Shown here one piece after another: positions 63,565 to 64,000 of a stretch of 64,000 bases of DNA (positions are counted from its first letter, which is position 1; each line of letters starts with the position of its first letter). The stretch comes from Streptomyces albus subsp. albus. Its GTDB lineage: Bacteria; Actinomycetota; Actinomycetes; Streptomycetales; Streptomycetaceae. Location: contig NZ_JODR01000029.1 in NCBI RefSeq assembly GCF_000725885.1, positions 54,697-118,696 of the forward strand. The letters are read 5' to 3'. The position numbers were made by a program, and so were the translations under genes. Under the pieces are notes generated by a model. It did no database searches. It worked only from the letters and a program-made list of their open reading frames with translations, and had not been told where the DNA came from.

Positions 63565-64000
63565 TCAGCCGCCCGCGGGCGGCACCACCGCCGCGCGTTC
63601 CGCCGCGAAATGGCAGGCCGAGGGGTGGCGCTGCGGCTGGTCGACGGGGGTGTCGGTGAAGTTCTCGGGCACGGCGAGGAGAGGCTCCTCCTCCGCGCAG
63701 CGCTGTTCGGCCTTCCAGCAGCGGGTGCGGAAGCGGCAGCCGGAGGGCGGGTTGGCCGGCGAGGGCACATCGCCCTCCAGGACGATCCGCTCCCGGACGA
63801 CGGACAGGTCGTGGGCGATGAAGATGTAGGAGAGGCCGAATTCGTCCTGGAGGCGTTCCATCAGATTGACGACCTGCGCCTGCACCGACACATCCAGCGC
63901 CGAGACGGGCTCGTCGGCGACGATGATCTCCGGACGCAGCGCCAGCCCCCGGGCGATCCCGATACGCTGCCGCTGACCACCACTGAACTGGTGCGGATAC
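63565..64000 (-). CDS. Peptide ABC transporter ATP-binding protein, internally deleted (partial at window edge)
   Basis: The frame is open from the right edge to a stop at 63565 (about 145 residues). It encodes [20 protein letters not shown], the Walker [11 protein letters not shown] and the H-loop FIAHDLSVV, then passes directly to [20 protein letters not shown]. In the intact DppF at 55760, 55 residues (including MYLGKVVE and [12 protein letters not shown]) lie between these points. The reading frame is kept. This removes core strands after the H-loop, so the ATPase may be non-functional or may work with another partner. The rest lies beyond the window. Confidence 0.85.
   Translation of the reverse strand, partial: YPHQFSGGQRQRIGIARGLALRPEIIVADEPVSALDVSVQAQVVNLMERLQDEFGLSYIFIAHDLSVVRERIVLEGDVPSPANPPSGCRFRTRCWKAEQRCAEEEPLLAVPENFTDTPVDQPQRHPSACHFAAERAAVVPPAGG

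Overview
The window is chromosomal DNA of a high-GC actinobacterium, almost certainly a Streptomyces or a close relative. The base composition is very GC-rich throughout, GTG and TTG starts are common, long antisense ORFs shadow most genes, and the family content is typical of Streptomyces (DUF3152, DUF3107, DUF3117, DUF6758 and DUF6113 proteins, SUFU-domain protein, mycothiol gene mshB). I see no rRNA, tRNA, CRISPR array, insertion sequence, prophage or integration site. It reads as core chromosome rather than an accessory island.

Layout. (1) 0.6-5.9 kb, minus strand: a PelF-like glycosyltransferase, a polytopic membrane protein, a 35-codon ORF and an SDR-type sugar-nucleotide epimerase, tightly coupled; probably cell-surface polysaccharide assembly. 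(2) 6.1-13.6 kb: DUF3152 putative metalloprotease, alpha/beta hydrolase, acidic small protein, TetR regulator, DUF3107 protein, small membrane protein, ferritin-like protein and a DEAD-box RNA helicase. From memory this follows the order of M. tuberculosis Rv3207c-Rv3211. (3) 14.3-20.1 kb: hydrolase, MarC-family membrane protein, PHP phosphoesterase, DUF6758 protein, MFS exporter and SUFU-domain protein, with decayed GC-rich minisatellites between genes. (4) 20.2-26.7 kb: magnesium and Fe-S functions: a proline-containing leader ORF before a CorA-family channel, a lipoprotein, a membrane-less MgtE-like PRC/CBS protein, a DUF1003 protein and an Mrp/ApbC P-loop ATPase. (5) 27.8-32.3 kb, minus strand: sigE - anti-sigma - htrA - tatB envelope-stress block, divergent from an O-methyltransferase. 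(6) 33.4-43.0 kb: DUF3117, enoyl-CoA hydratase, tag, DivIVA-like protein, a FolP2-type dihydropteroate synthase paralogue, a LOG-family protein, dapE, a transglycosylase-like protein, a secreted repeat protein, dapC and a ferredoxin. (7) 43.1-48.9 kb: GNAT, SirB1-like protein and a DesK/LuxR two-component system beside an ABC-2 exporter. (8) 49.0-64.0 kb: a peptidoglycan-binding-like membrane protein, DUF6113, mshB, an S9 peptidase and a complete oligopeptide ABC transporter, followed at the right edge by the end of a second peptide-transporter ATPase that lacks about 55 internal residues.

How it fits together. Much of the window concerns the envelope: diaminopimelate synthesis (dapE, dapC), envelope stress (sigE/rseA/htrA), Tat export, surface polysaccharide, wall-associated proteins and peptide uptake, with an S9 peptidase next to the uptake operon. 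Blocks 4-8 parallel the M. tuberculosis Rv1166-Rv1239 neighbourhood as I remember it (mshB, fdxC, dapC, dapE, LOG, folP2, tag, sigE-rseA-htrA-tatB, mrp, MgtE-like, corA).

Most notable for follow-up: the MDP-starting leader ORF upstream of corA, the internally deleted ATPase at the right edge, the FolP2 with altered catalytic loops, the PelF/epimerase locus with a His/Gly-rich insert in the epimerase, an O-methyltransferase that seems to start at ATT, and a 10-bp-period array before the sensor kinase.
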